Shown here piece by piece: positions 26,721 to 34,789 of a stretch of 64,000 bases of DNA (the stretch's first letter is position 1; each line of letters starts with the position of its first letter). The notes below the pieces were generated by a model, which ran no database searches, had not been told where the DNA came from, and saw only the letters and a list, made by a program, of their open reading frames with translations. Both the position numbers and the translations under genes were made by a program. This stretch comes from an uncultured Lachnospiraceae bacterium. GTDB lineage: Bacteria; Bacillota; Clostridia; Lachnospirales; Lachnospiraceae. The stretch is taken from positions 62,001 through 126,000 of the forward strand of contig CAJUHH010000009.1 in NCBI GenBank assembly GCA_910585965.1. The letters run 5' to 3'.

Positions 26721-29033
26721 TTAAAAGCCCCAGCCCATCCGATTTTTCCATTTGTCATAAGTCGTTACGATTTCCCGTCCGTCAATCGTAATGCTCCTTC
26801 CCGCTTTTACCGCTTCTATTAATTTCTCCAGCAGATCCTCTTCCCTTGTATTTTCCGCGCTGGCCCTCGCAAATCCCCTATACGCCGCCTCTTCGATCCC
26901 TTCCATCATATACTGGCTGTTGACCGAAAGATATTCGCTTCCTAACTCGCCAAAGAATCCGCCTGGCCTGTCCGCCATGCCATCCGGCCGGACTCCATTG
27001 ACCTCCCATGCAGGGACAGCATAGCCTTCGTCCCCCATCAAATTCAGCCGGAAATTCCCATCGAATGGCCTGACCATGTTCTGCGCCAGTTCGGACATCT
27101 TATCCAAGATGCTGCTTTCCTCATGATCCGCGCCTTTCACAAGCCCCTGGATCATATAATCCGCAATCTGCATAAATGCCCTGGAGGGAGAATGTATTCC
27201 AAGCCTGTTCTTAAAGCTGCTTATCAGATTTCCCGCCACGCCGGATATCGCATCGTATGCTCTTCCTGCCGTACTGCTGATTCCTTCTATCACGCCGCCG
27301 ATCAGGCTTTTTCCCGCATCCTGCATCTTTCCTGCGGTATTTTTTACTACGCCGTATATCCTTTCCGGCACATCCTTTACCTTCTCATAGGTATTGGCGG
27401 CAAAGCTTCCTATCGTATCCGTCACAGAATCCCAGGTTTCCTTCGTCCTGGACTTGATGCCATCCCACGCATCGGAAAAAAATCTCCCGATGCTGTCTCC
27501 GGTATCTTTCGCCTTGGCTTTCAATCCTTCCCACATATCGGAGAAAAAGGTTTTTATGCCGCCCCATATTTCTTCCGCAGCACCCTTGATTCCGCTCCAG
27601 GTATCCTTCAGAAATGAGGAAACGGAATTCCATGTTCCTTCCGCAGCGCTTTTCACCCCGTCCCATACTTCCCGGAAAAATCCTGCAACGGAGTTCCAGA
27701 TGCTTTCCGCAGTCCCTTTTATTCCATTCCAGATTCCACCCAGGAATTCAGAAATACCATTCCAAATAGTCTCGGCGCTGTTCCTGATCCCTTCCCAGGC
27801 TCCTTGCAGAAATTTTGCAATTCCATTCCAGACGGCCTCCACGGCTTCCTTCATTCCATTCCAGATTCCCCCAAAGAAATCTTTGATTCCAGTCCATATT
27901 GCCGCTGCCATTTCCGATAGAGAACTCCAAGTCATTTGCAGGAATCCTGCGATGCCGCTCCAGACCGTTTCCGCCGTTTCCTTTATCCCGTTCCAGATCC
28001 CCCCGAAAAACTCCGTTATTTCAGTCCATATTACCGCTGCCGTTTCCGACAGAAAGTTCCAGGTCGTTTGCAGGAATTCCGTGATGCCAGTCCAAATAAT
28101 TTCTGCGGCTTCTTTGATCTTATCCCAATTAGCAATAATCAATATAACTCCAGCCGCTATACCAGCGATCAAAGGGCCTGCCGGATTAAAGATGCCGGAA
28201 CCAATACTATTAAGAACAGATCCAAGGTTTGATACGAGATTGATCGCTCCTTCCAGCAATTTTGAAAACAGTCCGTCTTCCCCGGTAATAACAGCGATCC
28301 CTAATAAAATCTTTCCTGCAAGCGTTTCAAAGAGGCCGTCTATGCTGCCTGAAAATACTTCCCATAAGGTATCCAATACCGTTCCGAGTATCCCCATCCA
28401 ATCGATATTGGACAGAAATTCCCCGATTCCGCGCGCAAGCCCTTCCCAGTCCGTTTTTTGGGCCACTTCCTGGAATACCCCTAAAAGCTTCATCACAAAA
28501 GCGCTCAATATCTTGCCAGCTTCCTCCCAGTCAATCCCTTGTATCATGTTATTTAATCCGGTGTAGATGCTGACTGCTATCGATTCCCACGGTACGGATG
28601 CCGTGAAGTTTTTTAATGCCTGAAATGCGTTATTCATTCCTTCTGCCAGCATCGTTCCTATTTTACTAAAATCAATGCTTTCAAATATTCTGCAGACGGT
28701 TCCGGCCAGCTCGGTTCCAAGTTCATCCCATCCATTGAGCAAGGTATCGGGATTGATCCGGCACATATTTTCCAGAAAATCCTCTATTGTCCGCCAGGTA
28801 TCCACGAATTCTTTTTCGAATGCCGCCCCAAGCTCATGGCTGTTGATTCTATCTATCATTCCCATTACGCCTGCTTCCAGCTCTTGGAAAGCTTTTTGGG
28901 TCGTCATCACTGCCGAATGGATGCTTTTTCCCAATTTCTGTATTGTGCTTTTCGCTTTCTCTACCGCCTCATCCATAGCTTTTGCTATTTTCTCCAGTGA
29001 TTCCTTTAATCTTTGAGAATCTGTTTCCGCCAT
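26721..29033 (-). CDS. tail tape measure protein with strict 11-residue Trp periodicity
   Basis: 770 residues from the ATG at 29033, with GGGGAGGTGG upstream. It overlaps the muramidase gene by 28 bases. The N-terminus is helical, a hydrophobic segment lies near 240-300, and a long repeat region follows. From residue 303 to 534 a Trp occurs every 11 residues (21 of 22 slots; Gly at 512). The C-terminal GIHSPSRAFMQIADYMIQGL contains the SPSR motif typical of siphovirus tape measures. At about 0.15 nm per residue the tail would be near 115 nm, a family rule and not a measurement. Confidence 0.88.
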   Translation of the reverse strand: MAETDSQRLKESLEKIAKAMDEAVEKAKSTIQKLGKSIHSAVMTTQKAFQELEAGVMGMIDRINSHELGAAFEKEFVDTWRTIEDFLENMCRINPDTLLNGWDELGTELAGTVCRIFESIDFSKIGTMLAEGMNNAFQALKNFTASVPWESIAVSIYTGLNNMIQGIDWEEAGKILSAFVMKLLGVFQEVAQKTDWEGLARGIGEFLSNIDWMGILGTVLDTLWEVFSGSIDGLFETLAGKILLGIAVITGEDGLFSKLLEGAINLVSNLGSVLNSIGSGIFNPAGPLIAGIAAGVILIIANWDKIKEAAEIIWTGITEFLQTTWNFLSETAAVIWTEITEFFGGIWNGIKETAETVWSGIAGFLQMTWSSLSEMAAAIWTGIKDFFGGIWNGMKEAVEAVWNGIAKFLQGAWEGIRNSAETIWNGISEFLGGIWNGIKGTAESIWNSVAGFFREVWDGVKSAAEGTWNSVSSFLKDTWSGIKGAAEEIWGGIKTFFSDMWEGLKAKAKDTGDSIGRFFSDAWDGIKSRTKETWDSVTDTIGSFAANTYEKVKDVPERIYGVVKNTAGKMQDAGKSLIGGVIEGISSTAGRAYDAISGVAGNLISSFKNRLGIHSPSRAFMQIADYMIQGLVKGADHEESSILDKMSELAQNMVRPFDGNFRLNLMGDEGYAVPAWEVNGVRPDGMADRPGGFFGELGSEYLSVNSQYMMEGIEEAAYRGFARASAENTREEDLLEKLIEAVKAGRSITIDGREIVTTYDKWKNRMGWGF

Positions 29034-29641
29034 CGTTCCACCTCCCCATACCATGCATCCATATCCACGTCACCGGCTATTCCATTCACACGGCCCTTTG
29101 AGGTATATTGCCATCCGATCATCCCCGGAATCTGCGGCTGGTATTTTAAGTCCATCGCTCCCGTATTTTTCCCATATCTGGCAATCCATAGAGGACATTC
29201 CGGCTCCCCATACGGTTTGATATAATCTTTATAAAAATATGTGCCGGTATAAACCCCGAATGGCAGCCCTGCCCCCTCAATCACGGCTTTGTAAGCGTTG
29301 ATCAGCGCGACCAATGTCGCCCCCAATTTTTTCTGGCAATCATCTTCCACATCAAGCCATACCATCGTCTGCCTTCCGTTTAAAATCTCCAGAACTTTTC
29401 CCGCATCCGTTTCCGCTTTTTTTATGGTCGTTGCATAGCTGTAATTATAAACTCCCTGAATCGGAATGCCCGCCTGGACGCATCCCTTCCAATTGTCTGA
29501 AAATCGTTTGTCCGGGTTCAAATCTTTTCTGATAATTTTAAGGATTGCAAATTCGATGCCGCTTGTCCTCACCGCATTCCAGTCTATCATGCCCTGATAA
29601 GACGACACATCAATACCCGTTTTAAAATTTCTTTTATCCAT
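29006..29641 (-). CDS. GH25 muramidase (endolysin or tail lysozyme)
   Basis: 211 residues from the ATG at 29641, with GAGG upstream. A full glycoside hydrolase 25 domain: DVSSYQGMIDW, VWLDVEDDCQ (catalytic Asp/Glu), GVYTGTYFYKDY, IGWQYTSKGRVNGIAG and VDMDAWYG. It cleaves the beta-1,4 bond of peptidoglycan. It has no signal peptide and no cell-wall-binding repeats, so release would need the holin at 31099 or incorporation into the particle. A lysin between the tail chaperones and the tape measure is unusual. Confidence 0.92.
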   Translation of the reverse strand: MDKRNFKTGIDVSSYQGMIDWNAVRTSGIEFAILKIIRKDLNPDKRFSDNWKGCVQAGIPIQGVYNYSYATTIKKAETDAGKVLEILNGRQTMVWLDVEDDCQKKLGATLVALINAYKAVIEGAGLPFGVYTGTYFYKDYIKPYGEPECPLWIARYGKNTGAMDLKYQPQIPGMIGWQYTSKGRVNGIAGDVDMDAWYGEVERWRKQILKD

Positions 29642-29642
29642 C

Positions 29643-30038
29643 CTAATCCTCATTCTCTGCACGTTTTTGGCCTATTCTGAAATTTGCCCCCATCGCTTCC
29701 AATCTCGCAACGAAAAGCTCTCTTTGTTTTTGCATTTCGTTTTCTGCCATGGTTCCGTTTCTATGATCCATATCAGAAAGCAAAGGTTTTTCTATATATT
29801 TACCTTTTGCTCTTTTTGAAAAATTTCGTTCTATCGCCACCGATACTGCGGACAGAACATACATTCCCATCATATGAAGCTGCGAGTCCTGCTGCTGCAG
29901 CTGCATGCGGTATGCTTTTGCATATGGTTCCAAATCAGCCGGGCAGGACCAGTCGATATCATCCGCCGTAAATCCATATTCTTTTGTTGCCAGAAGCCAG
30001 TACGGGCGTATTTCTTCGCAATAAAATTCCCATGTCAA
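29643..30038 (-). CDS. second tail assembly chaperone candidate
   Basis: 131 residues. It starts MTWEFYCEEIRPYWLLATKE and has AYRMQLQQQDSQLHMMGMYV. It overlaps the preceding gene by 4 bases (start and stop overlap), so translation is coupled. Siphovirus chaperone pairs often come from a frameshift; here the second frame has its own start. Placement directly before the lysin and tape measure supports the role. The family is not recognised by motif. Confidence 0.6.
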   Translation of the reverse strand: MTWEFYCEEIRPYWLLATKEYGFTADDIDWSCPADLEPYAKAYRMQLQQQDSQLHMMGMYVLSAVSVAIERNFSKRAKGKYIEKPLLSDMDHRNGTMAENEMQKQRELFVARLEAMGANFRIGQKRAENED

Positions 30039-30481
30039 CTCTTTTCCTGCATCTTTGCCGTCATCTGCCTTGCCCGTTCCCTCTCTTCCGCCGCCTCCTG
30101 TTTTTTCTGTTCCTTCTGGAACAGTCCTTTTAAAAAACTATCTTGCAGCAACGCCTCCTGCAGCTGGTTAAAAAATGTCATAATATCGGCATCTTTGCCG
30201 TCCATATATTCCCCCGTCAATGCGAAGGCCTTATCCAGCTGCTCCTCCCGGCCTTCCCCGGTGTCGTAGTCATAGCGGAATTCCTCATGGCATACCTGTA
30301 ATCCCACAAGCAGAAGCTCCGGCAAAAACAACAGCATATCCTCAATCGTTTCCATATCGGCTTCGCCGTCTGTTTTCGCTGCCGCGCTCATCCTGACCAG
30401 CTTCGATATGATTCTGCTTTTTAACGTCGGCTTATATCCAAATTTAATGTTGAATTCTCTTTCCCCAATTTTTAATTTCAC
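30035..30481 (-). CDS. tail assembly chaperone
   Basis: 148 residues. It starts MKLKIGEREFNIKFGYKPTL and ends in a strongly charged helix (EKQEAAEERERARQMTAKM-like, partly quoted). This matches the tail assembly chaperones following the major tail protein in Firmicutes siphoviruses. The helical middle has LLLFLPELLLVGLQVCHEEF-like hydrophobic residues. It is translationally coupled to the next gene. Confidence 0.7.
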   Translation of the reverse strand: MKLKIGEREFNIKFGYKPTLKSRIISKLVRMSAAAKTDGEADMETIEDMLLFLPELLLVGLQVCHEEFRYDYDTGEGREEQLDKAFALTGEYMDGKDADIMTFFNQLQEALLQDSFLKGLFQKEQKKQEAAEERERARQMTAKMQEKS

Positions 30482-30550
30482 AATCTCTTTCCTTTCCCTT
30501 TCTGAAACATGCCAGTGAAAAAGGGCGGCCCCGGGCCGCCCCGCCTCTCG

Positions 30551-31036
30551 TTACGGCTGGTCTTCCCCCGTCGTAAAAGGCACTGTTGTTTCCATCCCGA
30601 CAAATTCTTCGATCGTAAGGTTCATTTCAACGACCAGAAGCTCGTTCTGGTTCTTTTCCGGGCTCGGAATCTTCGCGGGCGGCTGGGCTACAACAAATTC
30701 CGCTTTCGGAAATCCCGGTATAATCGTCTCAAACCACATTCTTTTCCCGGTTCCTTTTGCGGCATTATATGCAGAAATAACGCCTTCCCACTCGTCGAGC
30801 GTTTCGCTTGTATAATTTACGCCTACGGGGAATGTGCCGCCGGTATCGCCCCTTCCCTGGATATACCGTGAAACGAGATCTTCCAAAGCCGACGCATCAA
30901 TCTGCTCGCTCTCAATCGTAATCCCTCCGATCGAATTGATCCTGTGCAGCTGTGTAAATGCCGCCGGTTTTTCTCCTGCCGTCGTTTCCATGCCATAACC
31001 AAATGTGATCCCTAACGTAGAAATTCCTGATTCCAT
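30551..31036 (-). CDS. major tail tube protein
   Basis: 161 residues, beta-rich. It starts MESGISTLGITFGYGMETTA, has GGTFPVGVNYTSETLDEWEG and ends with acidic GEDQP. It belongs by pattern and position to the siphovirus tail tube group (ring-forming beta sandwich). It is followed by chaperones and tape measure in the canonical order. AGGAGG lies just upstream. No sheath gene neighbours it, so the tube would be non-contractile. Confidence 0.82.
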   Translation of the reverse strand: MESGISTLGITFGYGMETTAGEKPAAFTQLHRINSIGGITIESEQIDASALEDLVSRYIQGRGDTGGTFPVGVNYTSETLDEWEGVISAYNAAKGTGKRMWFETIIPGFPKAEFVVAQPPAKIPSPEKNQNELLVVEMNLTIEEFVGMETTVPFTTGEDQP

Positions 31037-31098
31037 AAATTTTTCCTCCTTATAGTTAATATAAAAATAAGAGCATTTCTGCCCCTAATTTCCGCATG

Positions 31099-31374
31099 CT
31101 ATTGCTTTTTCGCCTGTTTCCATACCTGATTTACGCCTGTGCTGGCAAGTCCGCTGACGATTCCGATCGCGATCGCATTCAGAATATCGTTTGCCGGGAA
31201 ATCCGGCATGGCAAACATCCCGACAATGCCAAGAATGCCTCCGCACACGCCGGCAATCACAGGAATTGCTTCATCCTTGATCTCCGATACGCTCTTTACC
31301 CCCAGGCCGATCAAATACGTGATCACCACGATTGCTAAAACTGTTCCGATTTGTGTAACATCCATTTTTCTCAT
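31099..31374 (-). CDS. phage holin
   Basis: 91 residues with two or three hydrophobic helices (about 8-28, 38-56, 62-82). It starts MRKMDVTQIGTVLAIVVITY and ends in a basic tail (WKQAKKQ) after GLASTGVNQ, which resembles the A118/phi-LC3-type holin groups. It would form membrane lesions for lysin release. Its start overlaps the sigma-like gene's stop by 4 bases, so the two are coupled. A holin ahead of the tail genes is unusual. Confidence 0.8.
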   Translation of the reverse strand: MRKMDVTQIGTVLAIVVITYLIGLGVKSVSEIKDEAIPVIAGVCGGILGIVGMFAMPDFPANDILNAIAIGIVSGLASTGVNQVWKQAKKQ

Positions 31375-32336
31375 TCCTCCTTTATTGCCATACTTTCCGA
31401 TGTATTTCGAAGCACCCTTTTTCTATGTATTTCTTCGATATCCTTTAAATGTTGTTGATACCGTTCCTCCGCTTCCATCCGTTCTATCACCGTATATTCC
31501 ACAACGGAGGTAAAGCAGCGCCTCCTGTAACTGGCCAGATCCCCCCTGTATAATCCTGCCTCTGTCCTATCAAATTTTTCCAGCAGTTCCCGCCTCGCTT
31601 TGCCTGCCCTTAACTTCCATAATCCTCTTTCTTTTATCTGGCGCACCCTGTCCACGGATATGCCTTGCTCCCCGGCAATCATTGCCATGCTTTTGCAATG
31701 TATGAAAATATCTTTTATGATGCGGTTTTCCCTTTCTTCCGTATATCGCTCCACGATCCTCCACAATTCCGTTTTTTCATATTCCGCGTATATTTTATTG
31801 ACTGTTTCCTTCTCCAGGTCAAAACTGTCTTGCAGCATTTCTGCAAACGTCAGTCCCTTTTCTTCCGCTATCGGCATATCCAGGCTGCCCACGCCCTGCA
31901 TATAGGCTCTGACCAGCCCCACCTCTTCTTCCGGTATCCCCATCAAGGCCGCTATCTCTCTGTCGGTCGCTTCCCTTCCCCTCTCCTGTTCAATCTGCTC
32001 CATGACTCTCCTGCAGCGCGTCATGCTCTTCCTTTTATTGCTTGGTATGTATACTGTGGATCCGCATTTTTCTATGTATTTCCGTACCGACCGGATAATC
32101 CAGAATTTCGCATAAGTAATAAACTGCACATGTTCAGACGGCTCATAGTGGTTCACCGCTTCCCACAGCCCAAAGTAACTTTCCTGCAAGATGTCTTCCA
32201 TCGGCTCGTAGGCGGCATATGGCTTTAAAAACTTTTTAATCAGCGGCAGATTGTTTTCATGCAACATCTGCATATTTTCTGCGACACAACAGCCGCATCG
32301 GATCCTTTCGACGAGTATTTCATTCCCGTATACCAT
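31371..32336 (-). CDS. sigma-70-family factor dedicated to the tail operon
   Basis: 321 residues from an ATG at 32336; a GTG four codons upstream is an alternative. Region 2 is clear (EPMEDILQESYFGLWEAVNHY, in part; VQFITYAKFWIIRSVRKYI). Region 3 has REATDREIAALMGIPEEEVG, and region 4 has ISVDRVRQIKERGLWKLR. A complete sigma-70-type factor inside a phage-tail operon suggests it directs transcription of the operon or of a remote partner locus. About 80 extra residues follow region 4. It is coupled to the holin. Confidence 0.85.
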   Translation of the reverse strand: MVYGNEILVERIRCGCCVAENMQMLHENNLPLIKKFLKPYAAYEPMEDILQESYFGLWEAVNHYEPSEHVQFITYAKFWIIRSVRKYIEKCGSTVYIPSNKRKSMTRCRRVMEQIEQERGREATDREIAALMGIPEEEVGLVRAYMQGVGSLDMPIAEEKGLTFAEMLQDSFDLEKETVNKIYAEYEKTELWRIVERYTEERENRIIKDIFIHCKSMAMIAGEQGISVDRVRQIKERGLWKLRAGKARRELLEKFDRTEAGLYRGDLASYRRRCFTSVVEYTVIERMEAEERYQQHLKDIEEIHRKRVLRNTSESMAIKEE

Positions 32337-32425
32337 GCTGCAATACACCTGCTTCCCTGCTGCGCATCTGGCAATCTTTGTTTTGTTCTTCGAGTATAAC
32401 TATACCGGCTTTTTTATAGGACATT

Positions 32426-32875
32426 CTAGGACATATGGGACAGGCTTTCCTCTTCCAGGTACCGATTGCCGTATTTCTCTTCAAACTCCTGCAGCGCCTT
32501 TCCATGCAGCCTTGTAATCTGCCGGAAAGAGTAATGCAGGCTTTCCGCAATCCCTTCCAATGTTTTTTTCTCTATGTACCTGGCGAATAAAATATCGTAA
32601 GATATCTCATCCTCCATGCTTTCGATCTGTGAAATAATCGCTTCTCTTTTATGCACATATTCCTCTACCGCCTGTCCGAGTTTATGCTCCATTTCTTCTA
32701 TCATCGCATAAGATGCCCCTCCCCTTCCCCCATATGCTTCTGCCCCTGATCTTTCCGGCCCCTGCATACCCGCAACACTGCATTCCAGTTCCCGAAGCTG
32801 GGATATTTCGGATATCTTGTTCTGTATCATTCGGTTTAATCTGCTGACCTGTGATAAGTATTCTTTCGTTGTCAT
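32426..32875 (-). CDS. phage sigma-like / ArpU-DUF1492-type regulator
   Basis: 149 residues from the ATG at 32875, with GGGGGA upstream. A helical N-terminus (MTTKEYLSQVSRLNRMIQNK) precedes a C-terminal sigma region-4-like helix-turn-helix (LFARYIEKKTLEGIAESLHY, FRQITRLHGKALQEF). Proteins of this form (DUF1492/ArpU) control late genes in many Firmicutes phages. It is the first gene after the promoter at 33050-33078 and a leader terminator, so it is well placed to control entry into the operon. Confidence 0.8.
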   Translation of the reverse strand: MTTKEYLSQVSRLNRMIQNKISEISQLRELECSVAGMQGPERSGAEAYGGRGGASYAMIEEMEHKLGQAVEEYVHKREAIISQIESMEDEISYDILFARYIEKKTLEGIAESLHYSFRQITRLHGKALQEFEEKYGNRYLEEESLSHMS

Positions 32876-32889
32876 TTTTATCCCCCAAT

Positions 32890-32945
32890 AAAAAAGCCCC
32901 GGCACACCTGGCAGACTTTTTTACGTCTGCCGGACGTACTGAGGC
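32890..32945 (-). terminator. leader terminator / attenuator ahead of the tail operon
   Basis: On the minus strand CCGGCAGAC/GTCTGCCAGG is nested in AGCC/GGGGCT and followed by TTTTTTA, 15 bases before the ribosome binding site of the ArpU-like gene. A terminator between the promoter and the first gene suggests attenuation or antitermination. Confidence 0.7.
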
Positions 32946-33030
32946 TCGAATCTCGCACATAATATCATGCTGTCCACTTCCTCGGAGAAATCGACGGCAT
33001 ATCATAACTATGTATCTCTCACATTTATCT

Positions 33031-33083
33031 GATTTATGAAATTGTCATTAATCTATCATGGATTTATGGATCTGTCAATAATC
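33031..33083 (-). promoter_or_regulatory. tail operon promoter with two 23-bp direct repeats
   Basis: TTGACA (33073-33078), 17-base spacer, TAGATT (33050-33055) on the minus strand. The same segment holds two copies of GATTTATGRAWYTGTCAWTAATC (shown as a consensus: GATTTATG, then TGTCA, then TAATC) at 33031-33053 and 33061-33083, exactly 30 bases apart with four differences. Such phased repeats suggest an activator or alternative-sigma site. Confidence 0.55.
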
Positions 33084-33085
33084 AT

Positions 33086-33214
33086 TTATTCCGCTTCTGC
33101 CAGTTCCTCCTCCGTATAACCAAACGATATCATTTGCTGCTTTGTGATGCCAGCTTTTCTCATCCGTTCATAAAAATTCCACTGGTTTAAAAAGTTATCT
33201 TTCCATGCATATCT
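33086..33214 (-). pseudogene. C-terminal fragment of an unknown protein
   Basis: The minus strand reads WNFYERMRKAGITKQQMISF then GYTEEELAEAE and a stop. The frame has no plausible start with a ribosome binding site, and it overlaps the last codons of the membrane protein gene in another frame. It looks like the tail of a lost gene. I cannot name the family. Confidence 0.4.
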
Positions 33215-33930
33215 GAGTCATCTGTTTCAAATGCTATTATAGGAGTATCATACTCGTATCCCTGTTGCTTAATAAACTTAAGTTGAACAAACAGACCTAT
33301 GCACATAAAAATAATCATAAATAGCAAAGTCCATCCATCTGTTAATTCAATTTTAAATAATGCAAATATAAAATCTATTGGATCAAAAAGTAGAGAATAA
33401 TCATGTGTTATTCCAAAAATAAATTGATTTACATATTTTGCAATTGTCGGAGCGACTTGACTTGCTCCAAGAAATACACATGCTAGCGCAAATGGTAAAA
33501 CACTCATTTGATGCCATACTGCAAATATAAGGCCTAAAATTGCAGCAGCCATAAGAGGCATCACAATGGCTGTTTCAAATTCCATATCTCCATTTTTACA
33601 TAAATAAGTAGTTAGCATATATAACAACTTCATAGTAACAAGAAAACCTAAAACGAATCGGTTTACTGCCGGAACAGAATACGTCAAAACAGGGAAAATT
33701 ATAGCTCCTATCACTGTTGCCGCTACAATAAACGTAATATCTGAATCTAATGAAATAGCTATAAATACACCACTAAAAAATCCAAGTATGAGTCCCCAGT
33801 AAAAAGCTGTTGTAGTAAGTAACCCTTTTCTCCATTTTAATGCACCAAATACTAACGCTGATCCAATTAACAAATCATAAATATCTGTTACTATCTGAAA
33901 AACAGTAACATATCTTAAAAAATCGTACAT
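33187..33930 (-). CDS. multi-pass membrane protein of unknown function
   Basis: 247 residues from the ATG at 33930, with AAGGGGG upstream. Seven to eight hydrophobic helices are visible (such as GLILGFFSGVFIAISL, AATVIGAIIFPVLTY). A small soluble tail follows (KQQGYEYDTPIIAFETDDSD). It is notably A/T-rich compared with the tail core. It lies between the tail operon promoter and the right repeat. It could be a cargo or immunity gene of the island; no family is recognised. Confidence 0.7.
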   Translation of the reverse strand: MYDFLRYVTVFQIVTDIYDLLIGSALVFGALKWRKGLLTTTAFYWGLILGFFSGVFIAISLDSDITFIVAATVIGAIIFPVLTYSVPAVNRFVLGFLVTMKLLYMLTTYLCKNGDMEFETAIVMPLMAAAILGLIFAVWHQMSVLPFALACVFLGASQVAPTIAKYVNQFIFGITHDYSLLFDPIDFIFALFKIELTDGWTLLFMIIFMCIGLFVQLKFIKQQGYEYDTPIIAFETDDSDMHGKITF

Positions 33931-34001
33931 TATAACATCCCCCTTCTTTTGTAATTTACTAAAGTGTAACATTTCATATCTTAAAAGTAAATATTTAAAT
34001 T

Positions 34002-34055
34002 AACTGCACTTGATGATTTCAAAAAGATCCAAACATACATATTATTAGCCAAAAA
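34002..34055. repeat. 54-bp direct repeat, right copy (gene fragment)
   Basis: Matches 20055-20108 with one mismatch. In the plus frame it encodes TALDDFKKIQTYILLAKK and then stops, so it is an internal piece of the 69-residue gene without start or end. Together with the left copy it brackets the phage-derived island. Confidence 0.85.
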
Positions 34056-34063
34056 GCCATAAC

Positions 34064-34270
34064 CTATTTCCTTGCTTCAATATACAAATCAATATCTTCT
34101 ACAATGTATTTTTCTCCTGTTGTATGTAATGCTTCAAAACAGGAATAAATATACTCCCATACGCGGTATTTTGTGAACAATTCAGAAACCTGGCTGCCAG
34201 TTAATTCTTTTGCAGATTTATACTGCTCGGTACAATATATTAAAAAATTGCCTGCCTTACTCATAATCAC
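34064..34270 (-). CDS. DUF3791 family protein
   Basis: 68 residues. FLIYCTEQYKSAKELTGSQV and EALHTTGEKYIVEDIDLYI follow the DUF3791 pattern. Family members occur beside DUF3990 proteins in Clostridia in toxin-antitoxin-like clusters, which is the arrangement here. The start (MIMSKAG) overlaps the previous stop codon by 4 bases. The likely first residue could be the second or third Met. Confidence 0.75.
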   Translation of the reverse strand: MIMSKAGNFLIYCTEQYKSAKELTGSQVSELFTKYRVWEYIYSCFEALHTTGEKYIVEDIDLYIEARK

Positions 34271-34506
34271 GCCTCCTCCGGAAATGTGAATGTACCCATC
34301 TTTTTTTCTTCATCAAACATGTTAAATAAGGTTAGTCCGCTCAAGTGCCATAGTTTTGTTTCTTCCTGCTCCAGAAAAGAATATACCTTGGAATTATAAA
34401 ATTCTTTAGCAGCAGTCACTTCATCATACGGATAATTCACAGTAATCAGGTGAATTACCTGCGGCACAAGGAGCATAAGCATAGCTTCAAATTTCTTTTT
34501 TTCCAT
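34267..34506 (-). CDS. small protein of the DUF3791/DUF3990 module
   Basis: 79 residues. VPQVIHLITVNYPYDEVTAA, EETKLWHLSGLTLFNMFDEE and the ending GTFTFPEEA are typical of the middle gene in DUF3990-DUF3791 clusters. It overlaps the DUF3990 remnant by one base and the next gene by 4, so the three form one translational unit. The function is unproven, presumably antitoxin-related. Confidence 0.7.
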   Translation of the reverse strand: MEKKKFEAMLMLLVPQVIHLITVNYPYDEVTAAKEFYNSKVYSFLEQEETKLWHLSGLTLFNMFDEEKKMGTFTFPEEA

Positions 34507-34789
34507 TAAAATTTCTCCTCTGGTACCGTGCCAATAAACTTTAAGTAACTGAATGCTTTTTCCGAGGTAAGTACCAACTGGTTATACAGTTTTTTAATTT
34601 TAAGAGTAAATGTAGTATAGACATCATCATTGGCAACAGATCCAAAGATAAAATCAAATGTTTTACCTTCATATTTGCCTGATCTGCTATTTGATACAAA
34701 ATCATAGATTTCTCTCCAATATTTTGTCAAAGTATCGATCAGCGAATACACATACCCACAGTTTTTATCAGTACCAGAAATTTCATTGT
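34506..34789 (-). pseudogene. DUF3990 protein, N-terminally truncated
   Basis: Only about 90 C-terminal residues remain (KYEGKTFDFIFGSVANDDVY, AFSYLKFIGTVPEEKF). Full DUF3990 proteins are about 150-180 residues. The frame runs upstream through TDKNCGYVYS to a stop near the end of the Uma2 gene, so the front half was lost at that junction. A GTG at 34751 could still start a short product. The family is annotated as ADP-ribosyltransferase-like as I recall. With its front missing it is probably inactive. Confidence 0.6.

Noticed and set aside
27300..28200. Tandem repeats in the tape measure gene as a DNA repeat array or CRISPR
   Set aside because: The periodicity is 33 bases at protein level with variable DNA sequence, no constant repeat and no spacers. 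It is a coding repeat.
32890..33010. Attachment site or tRNA-like sequence near the tail operon head
   Set aside because: The G/C-rich segment folds as a terminator; no tRNA features and no repeat partner were found.
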